From positions 250,501-314,500 of the forward strand of contig JAWQEG010001384.1 of the NCBI GenBank assembly GCA_033782935.1: DNA of 64,000 nucleotides, given 5' to 3'. The DNA is from Petrolisthes cinctipes. Its lineage: Eukaryota > Arthropoda > Malacostraca > Decapoda > Porcellanidae. Under the pieces are notes generated by a model. That model had not been told where the DNA came from. It did no database searches and saw nothing but the letters and a program-made list of their open reading frames with translations. Numbering within the stretch: the stretch's first letter is position 1; each line of letters starts with the position of its first letter. Shown here piece by piece: positions 10,496 through 20,570 of this stretch. The position numbers were made by a program, and so were the translations under genes.

Positions 10496-10797
10496 CTAAT
10501 TAACGGGTAATTTGACCCGGAGGATACTTCTGCCGGTCGATCTTCGCATGATACCAACTGCTTCCATGTCATTAATTTCCTTACTTACTGTATCAATCAG
10601 CCGTACAGGAATAGGATATGGTTTCACCCTCACTGGTGTGTCGCTTGTAAGCTGAATCTCATGACAGGCTACGTTGGCAACAGCAGGCCTGTCAGAGAAC
10701 ACACGTGAATATTTTGCCAGTACCGCATTGACTCTTGCAAGCTGGTCTGGTCTTAAATTCTCCGAAACGGAGACCTCAGCCACTGTCTCACCTTGAC
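10496..10797 (-). pseudogene. Element 2 copy A: RT N-terminal stub
   Basis: It encodes the connector between integrase and RT (ENLRPDQLARVNAVLAKYSR, then CHEIQLTSDTPVRVKPYPIP) and the first few RT residues, then runs into unrelated codons at the deletion. It is out of frame with the integrase part because one base is missing near 10812 (the full copy has CTGCGG where this copy has CTGGG). No catalytic residue remains. Confidence 0.8.
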
Positions 10798-12648
10798 GAG
10801 CTTCAGCCGTCTGGGAGTATATCCCTCGTCACCCTCGGGAATTACCACAGCAGCGCTAACCATGTCTACTGCTGGGGAAAAATGACCACGGACTAGACTT
10901 AACACTTCACTCTGTTCTGAGGTGATGTTACAACAGCCTGCCCCAAATGTGGTAACAATGGAAGTACACCCCTGTTGGGTGGTGTAATATTCCTTAAGCA
11001 TATTAATATGGAACCGTTTGGCTTCACCTTTGATTTTAACTATGTAGTTAAGGTCATTCACCTTCTTGACTACTTCAAAGGGACCCTTCCACTGAGCCAA
11101 CAACTTATTATGAGCTGTTGGTAACAGAACGAGACACTTCCCCCCTACCTGTAGCGTTCGGAGCTTAGTTTTCCTATCATAGTAGGACTTCTGAACCTCC
11201 TTTGCTTTAGCTAACTCCTGCTTTGCAATCTCGCAGGTTTGCTGTAATCGTTCTGCCAAATCAATTACATAAGAATAAGTGGTTTTCACCACGGGATCCG
11301 ATTCCTCATCGTCCCAAAGTTCACGTAGAACCTGAAGTGGTCCTCGAGCAGGTTTACCATACACTAACTCGAATGGACTAAATTGCAACGATGCCTGAGG
11401 TGCTTCGCGATACGCGAACAGTAGTGGCGAGATATACCTGGACCACTCCCTAGGTTGTTCTACTGCCATCCTCCTCAACATTTTCTTGAGAGTACCATTA
11501 AACCTCTCACACAACCCATTACACATTGGATGATAAGGTGTTGTCCTCAACCCTTTAACTGAGAGTAATCTCCACAATTCCTCCATCATCGCGGAGGTAA
11601 ATTGACTGCCTCGGTCGGACAATACCTGCTTTGGTATGCCGACACGACAGAATATATCCAACAAGGCTTCAGCCACTGTAGTGGCTTCGATATCACGCAG
11701 AGGCACTGCTTCAGGCCATCTGGTCGCGAAATCCACACAGGTAAGAATATACTTGGCACCGTCCGTAGCCCTCGGAATAATCGGTCCAACAATATCAACC
11801 GCTACTCTCTCAAATGATTCTGAGATTAGCGGTAGAGGTTTTAGAGGTGCGGGCTTCACCCGACCCCTGTCACACGTTTTCTGACAAACGTCACATGACC
11901 TCAACAATCTCCCTATCTCTCTCCCCATACCTGGCCAATAGAAATGAGACTGAATCCTATCAATTGTTTTCCTCATCCCCATATGACCCCCTAATATAGC
12001 ATGATGACCCAGGGTAAACACAGCCTGTCGGTATTTCTCTGGTACGAGAAACTGAACCCTCTCTTCCCCATCGGGGTTTACTGTACGTCGGTAAAACCTG
12101 TTTCTCCTCCTGACGTAACTGGTTACGATACCGTGTCGATCTCTACTCTCACCCTCAAGTGCCTGCTTGCGAACAAGTGCCAATGAAGGGTCACTTGCTT
12201 GCTCAGCAATTACATCCTCGCAATTGACGAGGTCGGCGGCAGTTGTCACTTGAAGTGGAACAACTGTTTTCTTCGCATGCGCCATACCCCTGGTTACAGC
12301 AGCTGCACCAGTCTGTGTGGAAACTTCCACTGAACACGCATTGTTAACCCCTGGTATATTTCCTATTACCAAATCTGACACAGGATTTTGCATGACTGCT
12401 GCAATTACCTGGCCTGTATAGAATGGACTCTCCACTGCAACTTTAGCAAGAGGATAGAGCCTCCTGGTACCATCAATCATAGTGATAGTTACCTGCTCCC
12501 CTGTAAAATCATTAGAAGCAACTAAACCATCAGCGACACAACACCCCGATGACCCATTATCTCGAAAGACTTCAACAGATATCCCGTTAACAATTCCCGG
12601 ACAAATATGGAAACCAGACTTACCTTTCGAGACTCCTGTCGCGTTTAG
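10753..12648 (-). CDS. pol: Element 2 copy A protease-integrase frame
   Basis: Translation continues in the same frame directly after the gag UGA (12649-12651). The first 56 codons hold the retropepsin active-site segment, VEVFRDNGSSGCC, whose triad reads DNG and not the usual DTG or DSG. From the Met at 12480 follow the protease rest, an HHCC integrase finger (HHAILGGH with CDVCQ), the DDE core (VAVDIVGP, LSDRGSQF, NGLCERFNG) and a GPF-type module (WKGPFEVV). Integrase is intact here, unlike in the full-length copy, which carries two shifts. The frame ends early because one base was lost near 10812. Confidence 0.88.
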   Translation of the reverse strand, partial: LNATGVSKGKSGFHICPGIVNGISVEVFRDNGSSGCCVADGLVASNDFTGEQVTITMIDGTRRLYPLAKVAVESPFYTGQVIAAVMQNPVSDLVIGNIPGVNNACSVEVSTQTGAAAVTRGMAHAKKTVVPLQVTTAADLVNCEDVIAEQASDPSLALVRKQALEGESRDRHGIVTSYVRRRNRFYRRTVNPDGEERVQFLVPEKYRQAVFTLGHHAILGGHMGMRKTIDRIQSHFYWPGMGREIGRLLRSCDVCQKTCDRGRVKPAPLKPLPLISESFERVAVDIVGPIIPRATDGAKYILTCVDFATRWPEAVPLRDIEATTVAEALLDIFCRVGIPKQVLSDRGSQFTSAMMEELWRLLSVKGLRTTPYHPMCNGLCERFNGTLKKMLRRMAVEQPREWSRYISPLLFAYREAPQASLQFSPFELVYGKPARGPLQVLRELWDDEESDPVVKTTYSYVIDLAERLQQTCEIAKQELAKAKEVQKSYYDRKTKLRTLQVGGKCLVLLPTAHNKLLAQWKGPFEVVKKVNDLNYIVKIKGEAKRFHINMLKEYYTTQQGCTSIVTTFGAGCCNITSEQSEVLSLVRGHFSPAVDMVSAAVVIPEGDEGYTPRRLKLVKVRQWLRSPFRRI

Positions 12649-13773
12649 TCACAATTGATGAGGTTCGTGAACCGACTGAGGCACTCGCGGTTCTACACTA
12701 GGTTGAACCGCCACAGGTGAATACTGTGGTTCACCCTGTGTTGCAGCTGCCGATCGCTGATAATAACCTTTATTTCCACCGTGGTTATTACTATTTTTCC
12801 AGTTACTTTTTCCTTGGTAACGGTACTGATTGGACTGCTGCGAATAGTGATTATTACCTTGTTTCTGTGTATGATTAAAATGAGGGTTAGGTTGCAGACG
12901 AACAATTTGACTCTGCTGCTGTGACTGATATTTACTCGACTGGTTATATGAAACAGCAGAGTTTTGAGAAGGCTTATCCGACTGATTAATTTTCTTATTA
13001 GGCTGAATCCGCGTATGGTAACCATACGCGGTGAAATGGGCGTCGGACATATCCACCATCGTTTGCAACATTTTCACCTTGTTGGTTTTCAGCTGAGCCG
13101 ACAATTCTGGAGGACAAGACTTCTCCAGCTGTGTACGAAGCAACAAGTCTTTTACCCCCTCCAACGTCTTAGGTGTTTCGGCCTTCTCCAACCACTGATC
13201 CAGGTAACTGGTCAGACGTGCACTAAACTGTGCAACAGTCTCCTTATCCTGTAAGGATGCGCGCCAGAACTGATTCCTAGCGTCATCGACCGTCAACCCG
13301 TACGCCTGTAATAAAGCCTTTTTCATGTTCTCATAATCTCTGGCGGTACTGTCGAGTCGGTGGAGAATGCTGAGGGCTTTTCCATCGAATAAATTAATAA
13401 ACTCGAGCTTCTTTATATCATCATCTAATCTATACGTGTCTGCAACCATTTCGAATCGCTCAATAAACGGCTCGATATCGTCTCCCTCTACGTATTTTGA
13501 CAGTTGTAACCTTGGGGTCACGGTGGTTGAGCTTGCGACATTACTTCCACTCGCACTTTGATTTTCACTCGCACGTACTTGCAGTTCCAATACTTCCTTT
13601 TCATGTTCCCATTTCAATTTTTCTTGCTCTCTCTGTTCCCTTTCATTTTCTCTTATGGCCGCCCTTTCAAGTCTTTCTTCCTCTTGGCGGCCCCTCACGT
13701 ATACTTGAAGTTCGGCCTTATCTTCAATTCCCAATAGTTGAGCCTCTCCCAATAATTCTTGTACGGTAGACAT
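12649..13773 (-). CDS. gag: Element 2 copy A Gag (374 aa)
   Basis: Capsid precursor. An Arg/Glu/Lys-rich helical stretch (about residues 28-70) is followed by a capsid core about 85-260 with a SCAN-like second half (YLDQWLEKAETP ... LEKSCPPELSAQL), then a Gln/Asn/Ser-rich tail. No CCHC knuckle is visible, unlike element 1. The frame stops at UGA followed by CUA, after which the same frame stays open into protease and integrase. This fits pol expression by stop-codon readthrough. The ATG is 130 bp from the 5' LTR. Confidence 0.88.
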   Translation of the reverse strand: MSTVQELLGEAQLLGIEDKAELQVYVRGRQEEERLERAAIRENEREQREQEKLKWEHEKEVLELQVRASENQSASGSNVASSTTVTPRLQLSKYVEGDDIEPFIERFEMVADTYRLDDDIKKLEFINLFDGKALSILHRLDSTARDYENMKKALLQAYGLTVDDARNQFWRASLQDKETVAQFSARLTSYLDQWLEKAETPKTLEGVKDLLLRTQLEKSCPPELSAQLKTNKVKMLQTMVDMSDAHFTAYGYHTRIQPNKKINQSDKPSQNSAVSYNQSSKYQSQQQSQIVRLQPNPHFNHTQKQGNNHYSQQSNQYRYQGKSNWKNSNNHGGNKGYYQRSAAATQGEPQYSPVAVQPSVEPRVPQSVHEPHQL

Positions 13774-13880
13774 TTTTAATTTATTTTCTATCGTTTCGGT
13801 TGCCTTAATTTCTGGACAGTTATGACTATCTACTCGTGAAAGTGTGCGCGTGTGTGACTGGAGTTAATACAACGAATCAG

Positions 13881-13899
13881 GCCCCACGTTTGGGCGCCA
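13881..13899 (-). promoter_or_regulatory. Primer-binding site of element 2 copy A (tRNA-Lys-like)
   Basis: On the minus strand, four bases after the LTR end, TGGCGCCCAAACGTGGGGC closely matches the complement of the 3' end of an animal tRNA-Lys, apart from one extra A. It would prime minus-strand DNA synthesis. Confidence 0.65.
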
Positions 13900-13903
13900 A
13901 ATA

Positions 13904-15107
13904 TGTGACGGTGATGTGAGAATGATAGATAATGTAATTTATAATATGACAATTACAACTTACCTTGCCCGGTTAATTTATGATTTCGTTGGTTGGCTGC
14001 AGCGAAGAACAAAAAGTCGGGGATTAATTCCCCGTTTTAGGCCTCAAGCACCACGCACATAATAATAATTTATGTTAAGGGGTTCTTCCCGATATATGTG
14101 TATTTATATAGATAACAAATCTACTGGTGCATTTAAACAACCAATTGCAAATTTTCTATATTTATTCAACTCCAGTATGCCAACATGAATAATTAAATTT
14201 CACACACACACACACACACACTCACGCAACGCTAACTAGCTACTCGCTCTCGCTACCTCTCGGCTCTCGCGACGATAGTCTAGCTTACGTTAACACTGTA
14301 GTAATTCTATCAATTGTTACGCAAGTTGGAATATTTTTCTAATGTCTCACACTTAGAGTCTCACAACACACTCGTAATTTTCTTCAAAGATCCAACTCCC
14401 TTACCTTAATTCAGTCACTGAACCAGCGTCAATGCAACTAGTCAGTATACAACTGTAAAGCCTTGTGAATCGCGTAATATACAACGAATTCGGCGTTTAC
14501 GTTGATCACTCCCCACTGCACACGTGGAGGATTGATCTAGGTAAGGGAAGCTGACGATACGAGTGTGTTCCCTTCGAGTGTGTCCTGTTCCAACTGACCC
14601 CAATTCTTCCTCCTTAACTGGAGGCTGAAATTTCAAAATTTCTACTGACTCCTCCTCCTATCTTTGTTCGTTTTTCCTAACTGGCTACGATTTACATTGT
14701 ACCCACTTATTCCTGAGTTATACATGCAATTGCAATTTACCTATGGCGTGCTAATAATTCCCGATAATTCCCCTCCACTTCACGATCATTTACAATACCA
14801 TAAATTAACCTGGTAGCATAATTGAGTAATACATTATGTACTTAATGTACGAACACCTATATGACTGAATGTGGCAAATTCAGTTGAACCCCGGCCTTCC
14901 TGACCCTTTTCTAATTTTGGCTACTAATCCGGTACCTGCGGATTAAGACTACCTGCACCCACAACTTAACCCACTCCTGTCTCCTTTGTCTCATGAATGG
15001 AATATTCCAGAACCTTCTCTAGAACATTCTATATTGACACCAGTATGGAATTTTCCAACTCTCTGTAATTCAAATTACGTCACGAGTATTATGTCTGACT
15101 CGTGACA
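13904..15107 (-). repeat. 5' LTR of element 2 copy A
   Basis: About 1204 bp with TG...CA termini (TGTCACGAGTC on the minus strand). It is longer than the LTRs of the full copy because of scattered small indels and contains an (AC)n run near 14203. Small open frames inside it are not supported. Confidence 0.88.
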
Positions 15108-15108
15108 C

Positions 15109-15504
15109 CCTGTTCTGAAACTTCCAAACATTTCTGCTCCCTTTGTTCTTAGAACTGACTCTTCTGGATATGGGTTAGGTGCAGTCCTTATGCAATATGT
15201 GGATAACATACCTTTTCCAGTTGCATACGCTAGTAGAAAACTTCTCGAAAGGGAACGTAATTATTCTACTATTGAAAGGGAATGTTTAGGCATAATTTTT
15301 GGTGTACATAGATTCAAGTTTTATCTAATTGGTGTAGAATTCATATTAGAGGTTGACCATAAACCATTAATATATTTAAAGAAATTTAAGGGAAATAATC
15401 AGAGACTACTACGTTGGGCCTTAAGCCTTCAGGAATTCAGATTTAGGCTAGTTCATGTTGCTGGTCCGAGTAATGTCGGAGCCGATTTCTTGAGCAGGGC
15501 CTAG
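15109..15504 (+). pseudogene. Element 1 RNase H fragment
   Basis: It encodes the RNase H end of element 1 Pol (from LRTDSSGYGLGAVL to GADFLSRA) and stops at the same natural stop. The codons before 15190 continue the same frame back to 15109. Without RT it has no role. It differs from the first copy by very few bases. Confidence 0.88.
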
Positions 15505-15607
15505 AAGAAGGTTATTTAGCAAGCTTATGTTAACCTTAGTATTAAGTATACATTGGATATTTTCTTTTGTATCTAACCTCCGGTTAGATACTTTTTGAGG
15601 GGAGATG

Positions 15608-16220
15608 TGTAAAGGAAACTATACCTCCAGGACGGACGTATGGTGTCCTATAACAATTTTTGTATATTTTCTTGTCTGTTAACTAGCTATTAAGTCGACC
15701 ATCTCTTGTGGTTCAGATATATCGATCAGTTTCTTCCTTGATTCCCCGAATCACCACATTTATAAATTAGAGCTTCGTTCACCTAGTTATTAAAACAATA
15801 AATCCGTATCTGAAACAATCGAGGCCTCAAAAGAATGATATAAAAGGGGCCCGGTGAGCTCCTCACATCACTCTACTCACCGGCTGCATTAAGACGGGAA
15901 CCAAGGATCTTCCTCTTACCAAGGGCCGGGTCGGAGAGGAATCCTATAATTTTCACCCCTGCGTTGGAGACACTACCCTTCCCAGTCCACCACATAGTCA
16001 CATGGACTTTATATTGGACCGCCTTGAAAACAGTTCCCGGAGGTGTATCATTGGGTGTTACTGTGTGGGATAGGGAGTGATTTGTAGGGGTTGGTTATTA
16101 TTATTTATTGTATGGCATTTGGTATGTGTTTCTTTTATTTATTAAAAGATTTTTATATACTATGTATTTACTTGGCATCCTGCGGTAAAGCGGGGAGATC
16201 CTGAAAAGAACTCCTTGACA
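15608..16220 (+). repeat. Element 1 LTR, duplicated copy
   Basis: 613 bp with TG...CA ends and a TATA box at 15839-15845, followed by CCCAC as at the first copy. Confidence 0.9.
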
Positions 16221-16244
16221 CCCACTTTTATAACAAACTTCTCA

Positions 16245-16410
16245 TCTACAACAAGCTGTCCCTCCCATATCTACAACAAAATGTCCCTCCCATATCTACA
16301 ACAAAATGTCCCTCCCATATCTACAACAAAATGTCCCTCCCATATCAACAACAAAATGTCCCTCCCATATCAACAACAAAATGTCCCTCCCATTTCTACA
16401 ACAAAATGTC
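16245..16410. repeat. 25-bp minisatellite, duplicated copy (about 6 units)
   Basis: The same array as 8950-9140, one unit shorter. The length change is the clearest structural difference between the two segment copies. Confidence 0.83.
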
Positions 16411-16687
16411 TCATATCTACAACAACATAAATATTCCTCTTCTACAAAAACATATATATTCCTCTTCTACAAAAACACTGACTCATACATACAATTACAA
16501 TGACCCATAACAATAATACACACTTACTATACAATAACAATGATCCGTTATTATTACAGTTAAACAGGAATCACAGTTACCACATCATTCACCACTATAC
16601 AATAATTATATTCAGGGTTTATCATCACACTTACAGAGAGGCTTTACTTAAACGGGTCCTTGTGATGTAGTAAGAACATTGGAGATA

Positions 16688-17023
16688 AAGTCGGCAAAAA
16701 AAGTTTCGTTACCATCCTTTTAACAATGTGATGTAATGTTGGTATGCCTGACTGGCGAGTCAGGTGTGACGCGAGGGCCACCCAGGCCCACCCTCCGTGT
16801 CACATGGGCATTCAAGCAGGGATGACGTTGTTTCACCCAGTACTATATTTTTTTATATGAAAAAGTTGTCATTGCCTCGGCCCGAATATTATAGGCCGTG
16901 GCGAAGACGATACCCATCTTGGATGACGAGGCACCAGCCGCCCAGTCGGCGGATTACCAGCCCTACCGCGCTTACCGATGTTAAAATTAACGTAGGGGTG
17001 GTAGCGATTTTTTTTGCCGACTG
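16688..17023. mobile_element. TA-flanked MITE, duplicated copy
   Basis: The counterpart of 9415-9750. Its left terminal C is changed to A (TAAAGTCGGC). The right end, CCGACTG followed by TA, is intact. Confidence 0.78.
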
Positions 17024-19106
17024 TACATGAGTCCTTCAATTACTGCCACGAAACACAACCTATATTCAAGGAGCGCGTTTCGTGGGGTTTCCATAGGTTT
17101 CGCCACCTGCCAGTTCGCCACTTGTAGGTGTTCGCACCTCAACCAGTTCGCTCCCTGGTGGTTTTGCCCATGATAGGAGTGGTTTCGCTACTCATGATTT
17201 TATACAGACTAGTACATTTTCTAAAGTAAGTTATTAGAGTCACATGCAGGTGTATATTTTTATACCAAGTAGTATGTCTTTAAAAGTAAGTATTTATAGT
17301 CATAGCGAGGTGTAAAATTTAAATAATTCATTACACAGGAGTCATTTAATTATTAAAATATAATTTAACAGAACATGAAGAATGTACATATAATAGCATA
17401 ACAAAAAAATCTTTATTCACTTTAAAACAAGGTAATATCAATATTCGTGTAATGTTTTTAGTCATTTTGCATAGCAGATGTCGGTGTAGGGCCTAGCAAT
17501 GATATGGTGCTGCAGGACTTCAGGAAGGCTGGCATAGTAATCTCTTCATCTTCATACTGTTCCCATAACCTAAAAAGACGGCCGTGAATTGAAGTGTATA
17601 TCGACCTATGTCGTCTGTTTAATAGGTTTTCTGAAACCAAAGTCATTTGTTGTTTGACGGTCGCTGCTTCTTCTAGCAAGAGTGGCACAAGCACGTTGAA
17701 AGCAAGGTCCGCCCTGCCTGCACGCCCATTCAAACGCCGATACCAACCTATAAATAAAAAAAATAAAGTAATTAGACAAGGAATATGCAAAAGAGCATAC
17801 AATAGGTAATATACTTAGATAAACAATACATTTCTTACATTGACAATTACCCTCTACATCATTGTTTGTTCTTACGGTCTCTCTGTAGATGTTTCAGTGT
17901 GCTGGCGTCCTTACAGAGCTGTGTATCCAAGTTGTTCCAATGTAATTAATGAGGTCAGTGAGTGGCTGTAAACAAAGTGCCGACGCCTACTCACTGAGCT
18001 TATTGAATGCTGGTAATATGTGTTCATGAGGAAGGAACGGCAATGCTATCAACTTCCTCATGAATACAAATTTATCTTTTCTTAGCATGTATGCCTGTGA
18101 AAATCCTAAGTTGTTATTTGTCTATATACTTGTTGTGTCCAGTGAAAAACACAACCCATGATTATGATTGTTGGAAAACTTCCTTGTTAGCTTGCCACAA
18201 TGCTGAAATAAACAAACGCATTCACATAATTATTTGTATTGCATGCTATAGGCAGTATATTAAAATATATTCTAATTATGACATGATCATACACACAGAC
18301 ACAAACCTGCCTCAAAATCTACCATTACCCACTCAACCAAAGATCTTCAAGTCGACGCAGTAGCTGTTGTAGGACCTGGTAATAAGAAATATCAAGAATT
18401 ATTTTATGGACGTTATAATCGGATAAGTATGCATTTAAGGATGCTACAATGTTACAAAAAAAAGGATATAAACGTACTTTTACATAATCTTTAGCTGTTC
18501 GTCGGTACATTAATGCAAACATCAGAGGGTCCGGACCAGCTTAATATCATCGTCTTTTCTGATGAACCCGTGAATGCTGAAAAGTTGGTAAAACAGGCGT
18601 TTTACCAACTTAAAGGCTCCATCCATGAACCAACGTTTGAATTTACTCAGGTGTTGTAATTGTACCTTTGTGCTAAACAATAGGTGTCTTGCAGAGTCCA
18701 CAGTCACTTCCCCAATTAGGAATTCATCTGCTTTGATGTAATCATAATCAATCTGAAAAGTCATAATTAACAGTTTTTTAATTAATTCAAAATTTACGTC
18801 ATCTGGTTTGGGTTCTTTTGTTCGAAGGTTCTGCCGATGTAAGTTTGCTGCCCTCGCAATATTATCAGGGTTCGGCAGTGAGTGGGCACCCTCTGGTATG
18901 ACTTCTTTCATCACTTCGTCAACGATTGCGGCAGGCGATCTGAATAACTTCTGCTTTGAGAGCTCCTTCACCTGAAATAATTAGGTATATATAACATATA
19001 TTATATATTATATAAATGAAATATTATATTTTAAATATTAGTATTACGTACCGTACCTTTGCAGCCACTTTCACCCTGTTAGCTGCTCCATGATCTGGAG
19101 GATGTA

Positions 19107-19414
19107 CAGTCGCGGTCAAGTATAATCATCCATATAGGGGTAACTCACGTAAGAGTTTGACAGTTTCCCTCTGTTCCTTAGCTGATGAACTTTCCAATGA
19201 ATAGGTTAACTACCATCTTCTAGTTTCCTACAAACAGGTACACACTAGTTAAAACAATAACACACACACACACACACGTTAACTACCATCTTTTAACTTA
19301 CTACAAGCAGCTACACACTAGTTAATACAATAACATCATATGTGAACGTGAAAACATTAGACAGTAAATTGTTTGAGATACCCATATGTGGATGATTATT
19401 ATTGACCGCGACTG
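19107..19414. mobile_element. TA-flanked MITE inside a coding exon
   Basis: 308 bp with about 40-bp inverted ends (CAGTCGCGGTCAA ... ATAATCATCCA) and TA on both sides (19105-19106, 19415-19416). It splits the FLYWCH exon between the HGH and HPPDHG codons and contains an (AC)n run. A diverged relative without the tips is at about 24932-25138. Confidence 0.85.
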
Positions 19415-19798
19415 TACATGTCCATGCATACCGCGTCTGAAAGTCATGCCACTTTGAGAAACTGTAGCCCTGCAGTGCACTTTCCTGTTGTGGACACAGC
19501 AGTACCAAAGAGTATAATTTTGAGTAGATTTCTGTAAAAATAAATAATAATATCGGTACAAGTACAGCTCCGGACAGATCAAGGGTCCACACTTCTTCCA
19601 CCAGCGACTTGGTTTGGGCCTCGTCGGATCTGGCAACAGTTGCTGGTGGAGGGAGGGGGGATGTTAGTGGGAGAGGAGGAGAGAAATGTGGGTGGAGCTA
19701 TATAGGAGGGTAACGAATGATCAGGTAGAGAGACGTGTGTCAGGAGGAATGAATGAAACATACACTGTGAACGATATCGAATCACCAATAGTTTAAAG

Positions 19799-19987
19799 CA
19801 GGGTTCTTCAAACTTTATAAGTCGTGACCCAGTTTTTACTATGACATCATTATCGCGACCCATACAGAGAGATCTTTTACAAATGACCAGAATTATCAAC
19901 CTAAGAAAATACAAGGCCAGAAACTGAAACTCAATAATTATGATTAAAAGGTATTCTAACAAGAATTATAAGCACTGCCTCACCTAC

Positions 19988-20037
<50 letters not shown>

Positions 20038-20246
20038 AAGGCTAATATTTGTGCAATGATTTTGTTTTATTGATAATTAAATATATGAATATTCGATTTT
20101 AAAAATATGTTAGGTGGATTCATGTATGAACTTCATATTTATTTTATTGTCACGAACATTATTATTCTATTTTATTCATGTATTTATTTTTGTGAGCCTG
20201 CGACCCAGTTTGGAGGAATTCGGGACCCGTAGTTTGAAGAACCCCG
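19799..20246. mobile_element. hAT-type MITE, left palindrome arm
   Basis: 448 bp with ends CAGGGTTCTTCAAAC / CGGGGTTCTTCAAAC and an 8-bp target duplication GTTTAAAG (19791-19798, 20247-20254). The 8-bp duplication and the termini fit the hAT superfamily. It contains a (TC)n tract at about 19989-20034. Confidence 0.85.
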
Positions 20247-20412
20247 GTTTAAAGAAGTGCATACTGCATTAACGTAGGTGGATATAGGAGAGACAAATGT
20301 GATGATTTGAGGCGAGGGTGAGGGGGAAGAGGGTAAGAAAAATGAAGGTGATTAGTTGAAAAATAATAACAAACAAATATAATTAGAATATCTGTTATAT
20401 TATATCCTTTAA

Positions 20413-20570
20413 GGGGAGATTCTCTTGTTGGTGAATTGGAAGGTCTCTGATTCCTCCAAACTATACCACGAAACAACAGATCCCCTATTAATACCATGGA
20501 GGGCGTCTGTTTTCTGGTATAGTTTGGAGGAATCAGTAGCCTTCCAATTTACCAACAAGAGAATCTCCCC
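20413..20570. mobile_element. TTAA-flanked hairpin MITE, left arm only
   Basis: 158 bp, almost one long hairpin (ends GGGGAGATTCTCTTGTTGG), flanked by TTAA (20409-20412, 20571-20574). The right arm has the uninterrupted target at about 22800, so this copy arrived after the palindrome formed. The TTAA target suits the piggyBac superfamily. Confidence 0.82.

Larger units (their letters stand above)
10124..15107 (-). mobile_element. Element 2, copy A: deleted Gmr1-like LTR element
   Basis: The minus-strand copy keeps the 5' LTR, gag, protease and integrase, but RT and RNase H are almost wholly deleted and the 3' LTR is missing. Its left end starts inside the 104-bp repeat of the 3' untranslated region (compare 32258). 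Its right end is the exact LTR terminus and abuts element 1 sequence at 15108. Compared with the full copy at 30658-38212, the deletion joins RT residue 114 to sequence after the pol stop, near 10552. It cannot move by itself. Confidence 0.88.
15108..16220 (+). mobile_element. Element 1, second 3'-end copy
   Basis: Nearly identical to 7810-8922: the last part of RNase H, the polypurine tract and a complete 3' LTR (15608-16220). It starts abruptly at the terminus of element 2 copy A, with no target duplication visible on the left side. The flank after it is also copied, so the unit is a duplicated genomic segment and not an independent insertion. Confidence 0.9.
15108..17395. repeat. Segment duplicated from 7810-10125
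   Basis: About 2.3 kb at well over 99% identity by eye, covering the element 1 3' end, LTR, minisatellite, MITE and flank. The copies part company at TAGCA (10125 and 17395). The left copy runs into element 2; the right copy runs on into unique DNA. Confidence 0.9.

Noticed and set aside
11602..12186. Plus-strand open frames opposite integrase
   Set aside because: They mirror the minus-strand integrase codons and recur identically opposite the other element 2 copy.
17594..18363. Plus-strand small proteins near 17.6-18.4 kb
   Set aside because: They overlap minus-strand exons of the FLYWCH-MULE pseudogene, whose splice junctions and motifs are clear.
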